A stretch of DNA of 64,000 nucleotides, taken from NCBI GenBank assembly GCA_017532155.1, contig JAFXJP010000038.1, forward strand, positions 16,439 through 80,438, read 5' to 3'. This document shows, piece by piece, positions 1 to 8,973 of the stretch. Origin of the DNA: Clostridia bacterium. Its GTDB lineage: Bacteria > Bacillota > Clostridia > Christensenellales > Aristaeellaceae. A model generated the notes under the pieces. That model did not search any database and was not told the origin of the DNA. It saw only the letters and a program-made list of their open reading frames with translations. The stretch's first letter is position 1. Each line of letters opens with the position of its first letter. Made by a program: the position numbers and the translations under genes.

Positions 1-2080
1 CTGGCAAGATGCCCAGCGGCAGGGCGCTGCTTTGCAGCGTGCGCATGCTGCCGCCGGAGATGAGGATGGACGGGCAGGCGCCTAATTTATAGAGCGTGGC
101 ATGCTCCAGCCACAGATCGGAAACGCACAGATCGACAGTGGCGTACTGCTCGCCGTCGGTAGCGGAAAGCATGATGCAGTTGATGGCTTTAAGCGCATTT
201 TCTACGCTGTAGCCGGAATCAAGGCAAAGAGAGAGCAATTCCAGCGTTTTTTCACTTTCTTCGTGCGCCTGCGCGCCATGGCCCATGCCATCGCTGAGCA
301 TGCCCAGTTCGATGCCTCCGCGGCCTGTGCGCAGCAGGATGGAATCTCCGTTTTCACTGCTGCCGTCGCCGGAGGAGGCAGACAGATGAAAGCATTCAAC
401 GGTGATGGGCGGCGCTTCCTCAATGAGAATCAGATCCTTGCTGCGCTGGGAAATGCGCAGCGGGCGATTGAGGCGGGAGGAGAGCTCGCTCAAATATCTG
501 TCTATTTGCTTTTGCCGCGTGATGGGCGGCTCATAGCGCAGAGCAATGGTGATGTGCTGCGATACGCGTAGCGCATACACGATTCGCCCTGCAATATGCA
601 TCTGGCGCAAAAGATAGGCGGCTTCGCCGAACAGGTGGTCATCATCCCGATCGCATTTAAGACTTTCAAAGGAGAGCTGTGTCATGGCCTGGGCGATGGC
701 GTGCAGATGTGTGCGTGTTGCTTCGCGCTCACGGTTGGCATAGGCGTTGCGCAAAAGCGCCTGCTGGTCACTGCGCTCATAATCCAGTGCCAGCGCCGGC
801 CAGGCCTGCTTGCGCTGACAGGTATCAAGCACGGCGCTGCGGTCGCTGCCGATAAAGTAATTGCACATGCTTTGGGCGGTATCCTGCGCTTGCTCATTCC
901 AGCAGATGGGCCTCAGATCACAGCCGGCGCACAGTCTTTCCATCAGATCATCCAAGCGCTCCTGTACGTTGGTTTCGGGCGGACGGACTTCGGGAAGCAT
1001 TTGCGAGAGCAGCTGCAGATTGCCTGCCCATTGTGCGCGCATATGCTGAGCGTAGGCATTTTCGTTATCGGTGGCGTCAGGCGACAGGCGTCGCGTGAGG
1101 GTAAAAGCATGCGCCAGGTAGCGACGTGGGATGAGATAAAAGGCGCAGACGGCGGTCAGGGAAGAGGAAAGATAGGCAAAATCAAATTGAAAATGGACGG
1201 CGTAAGAGGTAAATGCGCTGCAGAGCAGATAAACAAAGCACAGCAGCAGGCGCTTATGCCCGTACAGCAGGCCGGATACGATGCCGGAGAAAGCAAAGCA
1301 GACGACATATCCGTCGGCGTGACCACAGATGGCAAGGGACAAACCGCTGACCAGGCCTGCACATACGGCAGCTGTGCTGCCGCCGACAGCTGCACACAGC
1401 AGAATGGAAAAACCGGCGATGACAAAGCCGATATTCACGCTGCCGATGACCACGCGCCCGGCGCCGGACAGCAGCACGGCGCACAGTACCAGACAGCAGA
1501 GCAGATCATCCATGCCCATGCGCGCCAGCCTGCGCTGCGTTAAAAGCGCGACGTGACAGAAGGCGGGCGTGCACAGTGCGCCGACGAGCAGCGATACCAG
1601 GCACAGCACCAGTTCCTTTTGTGTGGAGGGCGAGAAGATCAGGGCAAAAATGCGCAGCGATAGCGCGGCTGTGACGGCTGCAGAAACGGCGGTGATGCTG
1701 CGCGGCGGCCGCAGAGACAAAAACAAGAGCATTCCGCAGCCAATATACTGCCAGATATCCGGCTCCACCTGCCACATCAGGCGCAGCGTCAGGCTGCCAA
1801 TCAGCCCGACACAGGGCCAAAGCAGCGACTTTTTGCTGAAAATGAAGGCGCCGATCGCACAGACAGCAAAAGGCGAGGGTAATTCAAAGCACTCGCTGAG
1901 ACTCAGGAAGAAAAATGAAAGCGCCTGTAACAAATGCAGGGAAAAGGAAGGCGCATTTTCGTGAAGCAGAAAGCGTATCTTGCTCCGGGCGCTGCTGCGG
2001 CGGCCGGCGCGTTTTCTGCGGGATGCGATATGCAGAGGCTCTTGCACGCGTGTCACGCTCCGTATCAGTTGATCATACAT
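1..2080 (-). CDS. spoIIE: Stage II sporulation protein E (5' part; C-terminus lies beyond the window edge)
   Basis: Membrane-bound PP2C-type serine phosphatase that dephosphorylates SpoIIAA to activate sigma-F in the forespore and takes part in asymmetric division. Reading the minus strand from ATG 2080 gives about 693 residues before the edge. The first ~330 residues contain about ten hydrophobic helices. A central cytoplasmic region follows, then the phosphatase domain with the metal-binding motif SDGMGHG (Asp near residue 597; Asp610 in Bacillus subtilis) followed by AHEES. The last visible part, around ATVDLCVSDLWLEHA and SSALPLGIL, is typical of SpoIIE. Roughly 100 residues are missing to the left. 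No strong Shine-Dalgarno precedes ATG 2080; GTG 2047, which has a GGAG upstream, is an alternative start. The gene follows a terminator, so it has its own promoter, possibly under Spo0A control. It implies a spore-forming host. Confidence 0.93.
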   Translation of the reverse strand, partial: MYDQLIRSVTRVQEPLHIASRRKRAGRRSSARSKIRFLLHENAPSFSLHLLQALSFFFLSLSECFELPSPFAVCAIGAFIFSKKSLLWPCVGLIGSLTLRLMWQVEPDIWQYIGCGMLLFLSLRPPRSITAVSAAVTAALSLRIFALIFSPSTQKELVLCLVSLLVGALCTPAFCHVALLTQRRLARMGMDDLLCCLVLCAVLLSGAGRVVIGSVNIGFVIAGFSILLCAAVGGSTAAVCAGLVSGLSLAICGHADGYVVCFAFSGIVSGLLYGHKRLLLCFVYLLCSAFTSYAVHFQFDFAYLSSSLTAVCAFYLIPRRYLAHAFTLTRRLSPDATDNENAYAQHMRAQWAGNLQLLSQMLPEVRPPETNVQERLDDLMERLCAGCDLRPICWNEQAQDTAQSMCNYFIGSDRSAVLDTCQRKQAWPALALDYERSDQQALLRNAYANREREATRTHLHAIAQAMTQLSFESLKCDRDDDHLFGEAAYLLRQMHIAGRIVYALRVSQHITIALRYEPPITRQKQIDRYLSELSSRLNRPLRISQRSKDLILIEEAPPITVECFHLSASSGDGSSENGDSILLRTGRGGIELGMLSDGMGHGAQAHEESEKTLELLSLCLDSGYSVENALKAINCIMLSATDGEQYATVDLCVSDLWLEHATLYKLGACPSILISGGSMRTLQSSALPLGILP

Positions 2081-2107
2081 ATGATACGGTATAAATGCAG
2101 GATGGAT

Positions 2108-2114
2108 TGTCGCA
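2108..2114 (+). promoter_or_regulatory. Possible Spo0A box upstream of spoIIE
   Basis: The heptamer TGTCGCA matches the 0A-box consensus TGTCGAA at six of seven positions and lies 28 bp upstream of the proposed spoIIE start, between the gene and the preceding terminator. Spo0A-P activation of spoIIE is established in Bacillus. A seven-base match can arise by chance, so the call is tentative. Confidence 0.3.
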
Positions 2115-2123
2115 TGAGCGCGC

Positions 2124-2166
2124 AAAAAAAGACGCTGACAGGCTTATTCTGTCAACGTCTTTTTTA
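2124..2166. terminator. Bidirectional-looking hairpin terminator between the zinc-ribbon gene and spoIIE
   Basis: A 12-bp stem (AGACGCTGACAG pairing with CTGTCAACGTCT) is flanked by an A-run on the left and a T-run on the right, so it could terminate on either strand. On the minus strand it lies just after the stop codon of the gene ending at 2170. Confidence 0.85.
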
Positions 2167-2169
2167 TGT

Positions 2170-2670
2170 TTACAGCAATTCTTCCATTCGGGCGAATCGC
2201 AAAAGCAGTTTGCCGATTGCAAGCGTCCACACGCCGGGCAGCAGCGAAAGAAGCACGGCGCCCAGCGAAAAGAGCACATAGACGGCGATCAGCGGTACAG
2301 AGGCCTCGGTTGCGACGCTGCCAAAGAGCAGCACGGACAGCTGGATCAGATAGCCGTCAAACTTGAGATAGCACACGAGTGCGGTGAGAAGGGGAAAAAG
2401 TAGCATCAGCAGTCTGCCGAAGAAGCGTACGCCGCCGCCGGCACGAACTTTATCGGGCTGGGGAACATACAGCTGCTGCACGGGAGCGGGCGCTGCCGTT
2501 TTGGGCGCGGTATCGTTGGGACGCGGCTGGGCAGGCGTTTCCTGCGGGAAGGAGGCATTTTTTACCGGTGCGGCAGAGCCAAATCTGCCAACGCCGCGGC
2601 TGGCGCCGCATTTGGGGCAAATGGGGTAGAGATCTTCATTGACGGTGTTGCATTTGGTGCAATTCCACAT
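2170..2670 (-). CDS. Zinc-ribbon membrane protein of unknown function
   Basis: Predicted 166-residue protein. The N-terminus has two CxxC pairs (CTKC near residue 4 and CPKC near residue 18), the usual four-cysteine zinc ribbon. A Pro/Ala-rich linker follows, then two or three hydrophobic segments in the C-terminal half, so the ribbon probably sits in the cytoplasm at the membrane. The start at 2670 gives the common MWxCxxC opening and has a GGAG upstream. ATG 2688 is an in-frame alternative that adds six residues. It lies 61 bp downstream of ispDF on the same strand and is followed by a terminator. I do not recognise a specific function. Confidence 0.7.
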   Translation of the reverse strand: MWNCTKCNTVNEDLYPICPKCGASRGVGRFGSAAPVKNASFPQETPAQPRPNDTAPKTAAPAPVQQLYVPQPDKVRAGGGVRFFGRLLMLLFPLLTALVCYLKFDGYLIQLSVLLFGSVATEASVPLIAVYVLFSLGAVLLSLLPGVWTLAIGKLLLRFARMEELL

Positions 2671-2749
2671 TCGTACATCACGCTCCATGTCGCTTTCTGT
2701 CTATATAACGCGATGGAACGATGATTTCTTGCACAAAAATGGAAAAATT

Positions 2750-3895
2750 TTATAGCGGCCTGGCGGCTTTGAGCAGCGCTACAGCATGCGTGCTGATGCC
2801 GCTTCCTTCGCCTTCATAGCCCATGCCCTCGGTGGTGGTGGCTTTGACGGACACGCAATCAAGCGGCAGGCCGCAGGCGCGGGCAATATTTTCACGCATG
2901 GCGGGAATATGCGGCGCAAGCTTGGGACGCTGGCACAGGACGGTTGCGTCAATATTCAGCGGTTCAAAGCCCTTTTCGCGCAGGAGGGAGACGGCATTTT
3001 CCAAAAGAAGCAGGGAAGAAATGCCTTTGTACTTAGGATCGCTGTCGGGAAAGTGCTTGCCGATATCACCCAGCGCTGCTGCGCCAAGCAATGCATCCGT
3101 AATGGCGTGAAGCAATACATCGGCGTCACTGTGGCCGAGCAGACCTTTTTCATAGGGGATATCAACGCCGCCCAGGATCAATTTGCGGCCTTCGACCAGA
3201 CGATGCGCATCAAAACCGTGGCCGATGCGCGGAAATACATTCAGATAATGCTCTGCCATCAGGACATCCTCCGGAGTGGTAAGTTTAATATTGCTGCGGC
3301 TGCCTTCGCACAGATGAACCTTTACGCCCAGCGCCGAAACCAGCGCGGCGTCATCCGTGCAGCGCTCGGTTACTTCGCGATGCGCGCGCAAAAGCAAATC
3401 CTTTTTAAATCCCTGCGGCGTTTGCACGGCGCGCAGATAATTGCGATCTGGCGTCGCGAGGGCGATGTTGTCTTTATCAACCTGCTTGAAGGTATCGGTA
3501 ACGGCGGTGGAGGCGATACCGCTGCCATAAGCGGCGACGGAAGAAATAACGTTTTGCACCGTCTGATCATCCAGAAGCGGTCGCGCACCGTCGTGAACAA
3601 GCACGATATCACAATCCTCAGGCAGGGACAGAAGGCCGTGATAGACCGATTCCTGCCGGTCAGAACCGCCGTATACGATGTGCTCAACAGAAAGCTTTGA
3701 GAGGCGCAGCGCCTGGCGGATTTCGGGCTCGTCAACTGGACGAATGACGAGCACTACACCCTGACAATGGCGGCGGAGCGTGCGCAGCGCATGACAAATT
3801 GCGCTTTCACCCATCAGGGGCAAAAGCGTTTTATTGCTGGCGCAGCCCATGCGCGTACCGCTGCCGCCGGATAACAGAATGGCCCAGGTGCTCAT
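2750..3895 (-). CDS. ispDF: Bifunctional MEP cytidylyltransferase / MEcPP synthase (IspD-IspF fusion)
   Basis: Two enzymes of the methylerythritol phosphate isoprenoid pathway in one 381-residue chain. Residues ~1-220 are IspD: an N-terminal nucleotide-binding loop SGGSGTRMG with a downstream Lys, and the VHDGARP motif, consistent with CTP-dependent activation of MEP. Residues ~223-381 are Isp[10 protein letters not shown] (metal-binding Asp and His), [17 protein letters not shown] and the C-terminal TTTEGMG. IspE, which acts between the two steps, is not in the window. The ATG overlaps the stop of the upstream DUF4364 gene by 4 bp, which points to translational coupling. Such fusions are known in Alphaproteobacteria, Campylobacterota and some Clostridia. 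Confidence 0.95.
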   Translation of the reverse strand: MSTWAILLSGGSGTRMGCASNKTLLPLMGESAICHALRTLRRHCQGVVLVIRPVDEPEIRQALRLSKLSVEHIVYGGSDRQESVYHGLLSLPEDCDIVLVHDGARPLLDDQTVQNVISSVAAYGSGIASTAVTDTFKQVDKDNIALATPDRNYLRAVQTPQGFKKDLLLRAHREVTERCTDDAALVSALGVKVHLCEGSRSNIKLTTPEDVLMAEHYLNVFPRIGHGFDAHRLVEGRKLILGGVDIPYEKGLLGHSDADVLLHAITDALLGAAALGDIGKHFPDSDPKYKGISSLLLLENAVSLLREKGFEPLNIDATVLCQRPKLAPHIPAMRENIARACGLPLDCVSVKATTTEGMGYEGEGSGISTHAVALLKAARPL

Positions 3896-4428
3896 TGGTC
3901 TTCACCCAGCTTGTTCATCAGATACATATAAATATCGCCGGCGTTCTTTTCCCAGCGGGAGGCCATTTTTTCGGCCAGGGAGCGGTCCGGGATGGGGGCA
4001 TCGATACTGAGCATGGAGGTGAAGCCATCCATGAGATTCAGATGCAGGATATATTCGCCGCTGGCATTTTGCGTAACTTTGGAGACAAATTGCTTTTCGC
4101 GCGTAAAGCGCTCGCGCCAGGCCGGCGCCTGCTCGGTAATCAGCTTTACCTTGCTGTGGGGCATGCGATTAGCAAAGAAAGACAGCAGCTCTTTTCCGGC
4201 TTCGGTGATGGTATAAAGACTGTCGGCGGGATGCGCCATCTTGGCGGCCTGACCGTCGTCTACCAATTCACCCAGCGCCAGGGAGAGATCAAAAAAGGTC
4301 ATGATATCATTTTCAAACATGAAATAGAGCAGCTGCATGTGCGTGCAGCTCCCCAGCTCCTGAAGCGCAAGCAGCGTATAGAGCTTGCGATCCTGTTCAT
4401 CCATCATAGCATGCGGTAAAGGCAGCAT
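3892..4428 (-). CDS. DUF4364 family protein
   Basis: Predicted 178-residue cytoplasmic protein. The N-terminal half resembles a winged helix-turn-helix fold (helices around [18 protein letters not shown], then [12 protein letters not shown] and a hairpin ending in [11 protein letters not shown]). The C-terminal half is an alpha/beta domain. This layout matches DUF4364, a family found mostly in Clostridia with no settled function, possibly a transcriptional regulator. The start at 4428 has a perfect AGGAGG seven to eight bases upstream; the frame is open further upstream but only antisense to nothing useful. It lies 25 bp after the helicase gene and overlaps ispDF by 4 bp, so the three are probably co-transcribed. 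Confidence 0.8.
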   Translation of the reverse strand: MLPLPHAMMDEQDRKLYTLLALQELGSCTHMQLLYFMFENDIMTFFDLSLALGELVDDGQAAKMAHPADSLYTITEAGKELLSFFANRMPHSKVKLITEQAPAWRERFTREKQFVSKVTQNASGEYILHLNLMDGFTSMLSIDAPIPDRSLAEKMASRWEKNAGDIYMYLMNKLGEDQ

Positions 4429-4453
4429 AGTTTCCTCCTGATCAGGACAATCA

Positions 4454-6763
4454 TTATATAATTCCATGCGCGCGCCAAAAATCCTTTGTGCGCGCATGAA
4501 TTTCGTGACAATCGGCAACGGATTGATACTGATAATGCGCGGGCAGCAGCCGGGCATAGGCAAATTCGCGGTACCGCTCATCCAATAGCAGGATAACGCC
4601 TTTATCCTCTTCGCTGCGGATGACGCGGCCGGCAGCCTGCAGCACCTTATGCATGCCGGGATAGCGGTAGGTAGAGGAGAAGCCATCCTGCAGGGTTTGG
4701 TCATAATAGCGGCGCAGACGGTTTTGCTCATCATTGATTTGCGGAAGGCCTACGCCGATGACGGCTGCGCCGATCAGCTGAGCGCCAGGCAAATCGACGC
4801 CCTCTGAGAATACGCCGCCCAGCACGCACAGCGAGAGCAGCGGCTGCTGCGCGCTGCGAATGCGGTCAAGAAACTGATCGCGGGTGGATTCATCCATGCC
4901 GCGCTCCTGCGTATTGAGCGGGATGTCCGCCCGCAATTCTGCCAGCTTTTCCGCTGCAAGTGCAAGATAGGCATAGCTTGGGAAAAAGGCGATGTAATTG
5001 CCGCCTTTTGCGTCAAACATGGCGGCCAGACAGCGGACGATCTCATCGATGGAGGCGGCGCGCTTTTCATAGCGCGTATCTACGCTGCGCTGGAGGATCA
5101 AAAGGTTTTCTCTGGGAAAGGGCGAAGGCAGCGCAAAGAGCGCGTCCGCCTCCTCACCGCCCAGCATTTGCTTCATGGCAGGCAATGGATCAAGCGTGGC
5201 GGAAAAGAAAACGCTGCCCAGCATGCGCCGGGTACAGGCTTTCAGATGCTCGGCAATATCCAGCGCGAGCAAATGCACATGCTTTTCCTTTCCGGCTTCT
5301 GTGAGGAGCAGCGCATAGCGGTCAGGCGCTGCGCCGTAGCGCTCAAGCGCTGCACGGAAAGCCAGCAGATCACGGAAAGACTCGATGAGAAAGGCGTTTT
5401 TCGCGTTGGAAAGGTGTGCAGAGAGCGTATCAAGCAGCGCAGAAATACATGCGTGCAATTCTTCTATTGGGAAATTATCCTGCGATACGCTGCGCAGCAG
5501 GTCGATCAGCGGTTTGAAGGCTTTGTAGAGCGGATCGCGGCGGCTGCCGGTTTTGCCGACCTCACGGCGCAGAAGCGCTACCGACTGGCTGGATAGCGCG
5601 GCGGACAGCATGCCGCGTACGCGGGAAGGCAGATTATGCGCTTCGTCGATTAAAAGCGTGACGCGCAGACCGCGTTCAAATATGCGCTGCAGTCGCACGG
5701 CGGGATCAAAGGCATAATTATAATCGCAGATGACCACATCGGCAATTTCACACAGCGCCAGCGATAATTCAAAGGGGCAGACGGAATACGCCTGGGCGGT
5801 TTTTATAATGCGCTCGCTTGTCCAGTCATCGCTTTCCTGCATGAGCGCAATGATTGCGGCGCGCTCTCGGTCATAGTGGCCTTTGGCGCGCAGGCAATGA
5901 TCGGGATGGCAGCGCTTGAATTCCAGCGGACAGATTTTTTCTTTGGCAGTTAAAACGACGCTGCGGGCTTTAAGTCCCTTGGCGCGCATGAGAGCAAGGG
6001 CGTCGGTGGCCGCCTGGCGCGCGGTACCGCGGGCAGTCAGATAAAAAATCTGCCGGGTTTTTCCTTCGCCCAGCGCCTTGAGGGCAGGATAGAGCGTGGC
6101 TGCGCTTTTGCCGGTGCCGGTGGGCAGGGTGGCGAAAAGACGCTTTTGCAGCCGGATGGCGGTATACACCTGCGCAGCCATTTCACGCTGGCCGGGACGA
6201 TAGGCCGCAAAGGGAAAGGGCAGTGACTGCAAAGACGTATCGCGCAGTGCACGGAAGGTGCGCAGCTGCTTTTCCCATACGGCAAAGGGCGTGAGCATGG
6301 AGAAAAAGAGCGCTTTGGCTTCGTCCTGCGTCAGAGTTTCGGGGAAGGCTGCGCGCACGAGGCCTTCTTGGGTGACATAGGTTATCTGCACGCGGATGGC
6401 AGGATAGAGGCATTCTTCGCACAGCATGTGCGCATAGCAGACAGCCTGCATGCGGTGGACGGGAAGGGCAGCCTCCGGCAGCGGCGCAGAGGGAGAAATC
6501 AATTTGATTTCTTCAATCAGCGGGTCGGCGTGTGATGTGTGGAGAATATCAATGCGGCCGCTGATATCAAAGGCGACGCCTTCGCAATCGCCCTGCCAGC
6601 GGACGGTGCGTTCGCTTTCTTCGTTGATCTGGGCTTGCCGCGCTTTATGACCGCGCGCGCCTGCCTGCATGGCGGAAAGCGATGCAGGCGCGATATCGCC
6701 GCCCTGCAGGGAAAATTCGACAATACGCCGAACGGATACATGTAAAATATCCTGCTTTTCCAT
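4454..6763 (-). CDS. XPD/DinG-type Fe-S DNA helicase with N-terminal PD-(D/E)XK-like domain
   Basis: Predicted 769-residue superfamily 2 helicase related to Rad3/XPD/DinG, expected to unwind DNA 5' to 3' in repair. The Walker A motif LPTGTGKS is at 213-220. Four cysteines (KICPLEF, KRCHPDHC, SVCPFE) are spaced as in the XPD 4Fe-4S domain. A DEAH box follows (LLIDEAHNLP), and the C-terminal motor domain ends with QAAGRVIR. Residues ~60-110 show RID (Asp72), EEIK (Glu85, Lys87) and HRMQAVCYAH (Gln106), the order of a Cas4/AddB-like PD-(D/E)XK nuclease. The start at 6763 has AGGAGGTG at ideal spacing. It is the first gene of an apparent operon with the DUF4364 gene and ispDF. Confidence 0.88.
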   Translation of the reverse strand: MEKQDILHVSVRRIVEFSLQGGDIAPASLSAMQAGARGHKARQAQINEESERTVRWQGDCEGVAFDISGRIDILHTSHADPLIEEIKLISPSAPLPEAALPVHRMQAVCYAHMLCEECLYPAIRVQITYVTQEGLVRAAFPETLTQDEAKALFFSMLTPFAVWEKQLRTFRALRDTSLQSLPFPFAAYRPGQREMAAQVYTAIRLQKRLFATLPTGTGKSAATLYPALKALGEGKTRQIFYLTARGTARQAATDALALMRAKGLKARSVVLTAKEKICPLEFKRCHPDHCLRAKGHYDRERAAIIALMQESDDWTSERIIKTAQAYSVCPFELSLALCEIADVVICDYNYAFDPAVRLQRIFERGLRVTLLIDEAHNLPSRVRGMLSAALSSQSVALLRREVGKTGSRRDPLYKAFKPLIDLLRSVSQDNFPIEELHACISALLDTLSAHLSNAKNAFLIESFRDLLAFRAALERYGAAPDRYALLLTEAGKEKHVHLLALDIAEHLKACTRRMLGSVFFSATLDPLPAMKQMLGGEEADALFALPSPFPRENLLILQRSVDTRYEKRAASIDEIVRCLAAMFDAKGGNYIAFFPSYAYLALAAEKLAELRADIPLNTQERGMDESTRDQFLDRIRSAQQPLLSLCVLGGVFSEGVDLPGAQLIGAAVIGVGLPQINDEQNRLRRYYDQTLQDGFSSTYRYPGMHKVLQAAGRVIRSEEDKGVILLLDERYREFAYARLLPAHYQYQSVADCHEIHARTKDFWRAHGII

Positions 6764-6793
6764 GCTTTCCACCTCCTTTGCTGCGCTTATTCC

Positions 6794-6822
6794 ATTGTAT
6801 CCGCTGGACAAGGGAAAGTAAA
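6794..6822 (-). promoter_or_regulatory. Predicted sigma-A promoter of the helicase operon
   Basis: On the minus strand: TTTACT at 6822-6817, a 17-bp spacer, TACAAT at 6799-6794. It precedes the helicase start by about 30 bp and overlaps a divergent promoter on the other strand. Confidence 0.55.
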
Positions 6823-6833
6823 GGCGTTATAAT
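6805..6833 (+). promoter_or_regulatory. Predicted sigma-A promoter of the polyol-dehydrogenase-like gene
   Basis: TGGACA at 6805-6810, a 17-bp spacer, TATAAT at 6828-6833. The gene starts at 6872 with GGAGG in between. The two divergent promoters share DNA, so polymerase binding at one should exclude the other. Confidence 0.6.
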
Positions 6834-6871
6834 AAAATATGTATGATTTTGCTGTTAACGGAGGCATTTAA

Positions 6872-7909
6872 ATGGAGCATACGATGCTTTTTGAAGATAA
6901 AAAGGAACTGAAATTTTTCGAGGCTGCGTCTGCTTGGCTGATTGTTTGCGACACGGTCAAAATGGCGGCGGATGTGGAGCAGGCATTGTTTGCGCGGTAT
7001 GAAAGGAAGGAGGCGGCGTATGTGATCTGCTGCGAGAAGGTGGATCACAGCGGCGAGCGTCTCAAGGAAAAAGTAATCATGCGGGCGATGGAGCGTGCGC
7101 GCGGCAGCGAGTATCTCAAATGGCTGGTGGAAAAGAATCATTTTGTTTCCATGCTGATTTGCGCGCCTGACCGGGCGGTGCTGGAATCATGCGAGGGAAT
7201 TGAAGCGCTGTGCGACTGGAAAAAGCAGGGCGTGACGGTGAGCGACAATATGGAGGCGCATCTGCAGGCCTATCTTTGCATGCACGAGGGCGCGCGGGCT
7301 GTTTTGCCTGCGGCGGGGTATCTGTGCGGCCTGAACACGGTGGAAGACTGCCTGAAGGATGAATTTGCGCGCGATTATCTGGCGCATGCGCTGGCAGACG
7401 AAATGGCGCCGCTTTTGCCGCTTTCCCGCGAAGAAGCGCTGCGATATGCGGCGGATGTGTTCATCGACTATGAAAAAGACGGCAGCGAAAAGCTGACCGA
7501 TATGGCGGAAAATCTTGTTGGTCGCTATGCCAAATATGCTTTGCCGCTACTGGCGCGCCATGTGCAGGAGAAAAAGGCCATTGCGCCCTGCCTGTGCTTT
7601 GCGCTCAGCGCGCTGATTATGTTTTATGCCGGCGCCCGTCCTGACGGTAAGGGCGGGTATCAGGGCGTGCGCGAGGAAGAATACTATCCTGTGCGCGACG
7701 ATGATGAAGTGATGCATACCTTCTCCCGCATGAGCTGCGATATGGATTGCGATTCGCTGGCCTATGCTGTGCTTTCTGACTGGGAGATGTGGAATAACGA
7801 TCTGCGCAATGTGCCCGGCCTTATGGATGGCGTAACGGGTCAGGTGCGCGATATTCAGCTGCTGGGCTCCAAGACGGCCATGAAAGTGGCGGTAGAACAG
7901 CACGACTGA
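6872..7909 (+). CDS. Degenerate tagaturonate reductase / mannitol dehydrogenase-like protein
   Basis: Predicted 345-residue protein. Its C-terminal ~150 residues (KYALPLLARHV, LCFALSALIMFYAG and following) resemble the helical C-terminal domain of tagaturonate reductase (UxaB) and mannitol dehydrogenase. Upstream, the segment around VICCEKVDHSGERLK matches the family's conserved Cys/Asn-Gly-Leu-Lys region. Active enzymes are ~480 residues, with an N-terminal Rossmann NAD site and a catalytic Lys/Asn/His set in a LNGAH-like motif. Here the GxGxxG region is absent and the equivalent position reads LCMHEGARAVL, so neither cofactor binding nor catalysis is obvious. It is a single gene between a promoter and a terminator, with no uronate-pathway neighbours. 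It may be a non-enzymatic paralog. Assignment is from recalled family motifs. Confidence 0.55.
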   Translation: MEHTMLFEDKKELKFFEAASAWLIVCDTVKMAADVEQALFARYERKEAAYVICCEKVDHSGERLKEKVIMRAMERARGSEYLKWLVEKNHFVSMLICAPDRAVLESCEGIEALCDWKKQGVTVSDNMEAHLQAYLCMHEGARAVLPAAGYLCGLNTVEDCLKDEFARDYLAHALADEMAPLLPLSREEALRYAADVFIDYEKDGSEKLTDMAENLVGRYAKYALPLLARHVQEKKAIAPCLCFALSALIMFYAGARPDGKGGYQGVREEEYYPVRDDDEVMHTFSRMSCDMDCDSLAYAVLSDWEMWNNDLRNVPGLMDGVTGQVRDIQLLGSKTAMKVAVEQHD

Positions 7910-7915
7910 AATGAA

Positions 7916-7943
7916 AAAGACCGTGCCTTGCGACACGGTCTTT
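7916..7943. terminator. Hairpin terminator between convergent genes
   Basis: Perfect 10-bp stem AAAGACCGTG / CACGGTCTTT with an 8-base loop, A-rich on the left and T-rich on the right. It lies between converging stops at 7909 and 7952 and probably serves both. Confidence 0.85.
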
Positions 7944-7951
7944 GATGTGCT

Positions 7952-8866
7952 TTACTTCCAGAGGGGCGAGGGATATTCGCCGGATTGGATCATGCCCTGA
8001 AGCGCTTCTTTGACGCTGGGCAGATCCTCCTGATAGGTAACGCCGTACCATTTGCTGGAGGTATGCAGAAGCTTTGCGGTAGCCTGGCCGTCATGCAGCG
8101 TATCATTGACGACAAAGGGCAGGAAGTATTCGCCCTTGAGGGGATTATTCTTCATCGCATCCTGATAGAAGGCAGGGAAGCGATCCCACAATTGCTGCAT
8201 GAATTCCGGCGTAAAGCCCCAGAGATTCATGGAGACAGGGGTATCGGACGACAGGCGGGTGTAATGCTCTCCGTCCTCTGTGAAGAGCGGGCCGTCGCAG
8301 GTGGAAATGATATGCGTGCGCTCGATGATGCTTTCAAGATTGCCGGCTGCATTCGCTGTGCATACGCCGCGGGAAACATAGCCGTTTTCAGAGAGCGTGT
8401 TCTTTACTTCAAAGCCCACCATGGCGTACTGGCCCTGAGCGGTAGTGGAGGTCAGGAAATCATAGATCTTCTGGAAAGCGTCGCGGCCGTAGAAGTCATC
8501 GCCGTTGATGGCGGCAAAGGGCGCGTCGATCACATCCTTGCAGCACATGACGGCATGGCCGGTGCCCCAGGGCTTTACGCGCTCGCCGGGCACAGTGCAG
8601 CCTTCGGGCAGCGTTTCGGGGCGCTGGATGACGTAATGCACTTCCATCAGGGGCTCGACATGGCTGCCGATCTTTTCGCGGAAGGTATCGCAGATTTTTT
8701 CATTGACGATGAATACCACGCGGCGGAAGCCTGCGCGGTAGGCGTCAAACAGCGAGTAGTCAATGATGCATTCGCCGTATTCGCCGAAGGAGGCCATTTG
8801 CTTGATGCCGCCAAAACGGCTGCCAAGACCGGCGGCCATGACGACAAGAATGGGGGATTTATTCAT
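7952..8866 (-). CDS. Sugar-phosphate nucleotidyltransferase family protein
   Basis: Predicted 304-residue cytosolic protein of the NTP_transferase (GT-A fold) family. The N-terminal AAGLGSRFGGIKQM is the nucleotide-binding signature Gx(G)xRxxxxxK. The INGDDFYG segment around residue 115 supplies the metal-binding Asp. The family activates sugar phosphates as nucleotide sugars, or regulates such reactions. The substrate cannot be read from sequence, and no dedicated sugar pathway lies nearby. The start at 8866 has AAGGAGAT at good spacing. Some members of this subgroup are annotated only as nucleotidyltransferase. It stands alone, with a strong promoter upstream. Confidence 0.85.
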   Translation of the reverse strand: MNKSPILVVMAAGLGSRFGGIKQMASFGEYGECIIDYSLFDAYRAGFRRVVFIVNEKICDTFREKIGSHVEPLMEVHYVIQRPETLPEGCTVPGERVKPWGTGHAVMCCKDVIDAPFAAINGDDFYGRDAFQKIYDFLTSTTAQGQYAMVGFEVKNTLSENGYVSRGVCTANAAGNLESIIERTHIISTCDGPLFTEDGEHYTRLSSDTPVSMNLWGFTPEFMQQLWDRFPAFYQDAMKNNPLKGEYFLPFVVNDTLHDGQATAKLLHTSSKWYGVTYQEDLPSVKEALQGMIQSGEYPSPLWK

Positions 8867-8924
8867 GAAGATTATCTCCTTATGCGTCTGATTTGGAAAT
8901 ATGTATCTTAAAAGACACGCTATC

Positions 8925-8952
8925 ATTATAACATAACAAACCAGCTTTTCAA
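8925..8952 (-). promoter_or_regulatory. Predicted sigma-A promoter of the nucleotidyltransferase gene
   Basis: On the minus strand: TTGAAA at 8952-8947, a 16-bp spacer, TATAAT at 8930-8925. This leaves a ~50-base untranslated leader before the start at 8866. Confidence 0.7.
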
Positions 8953-8973
8953 GTGATAAAGGGAGATAGAAAT

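Noticed and set aside
101-1543. Plus-strand open frames over the left end
   Set aside because: The minus strand here encodes SpoIIE with clear motifs; the plus-strand frames are its shadows.
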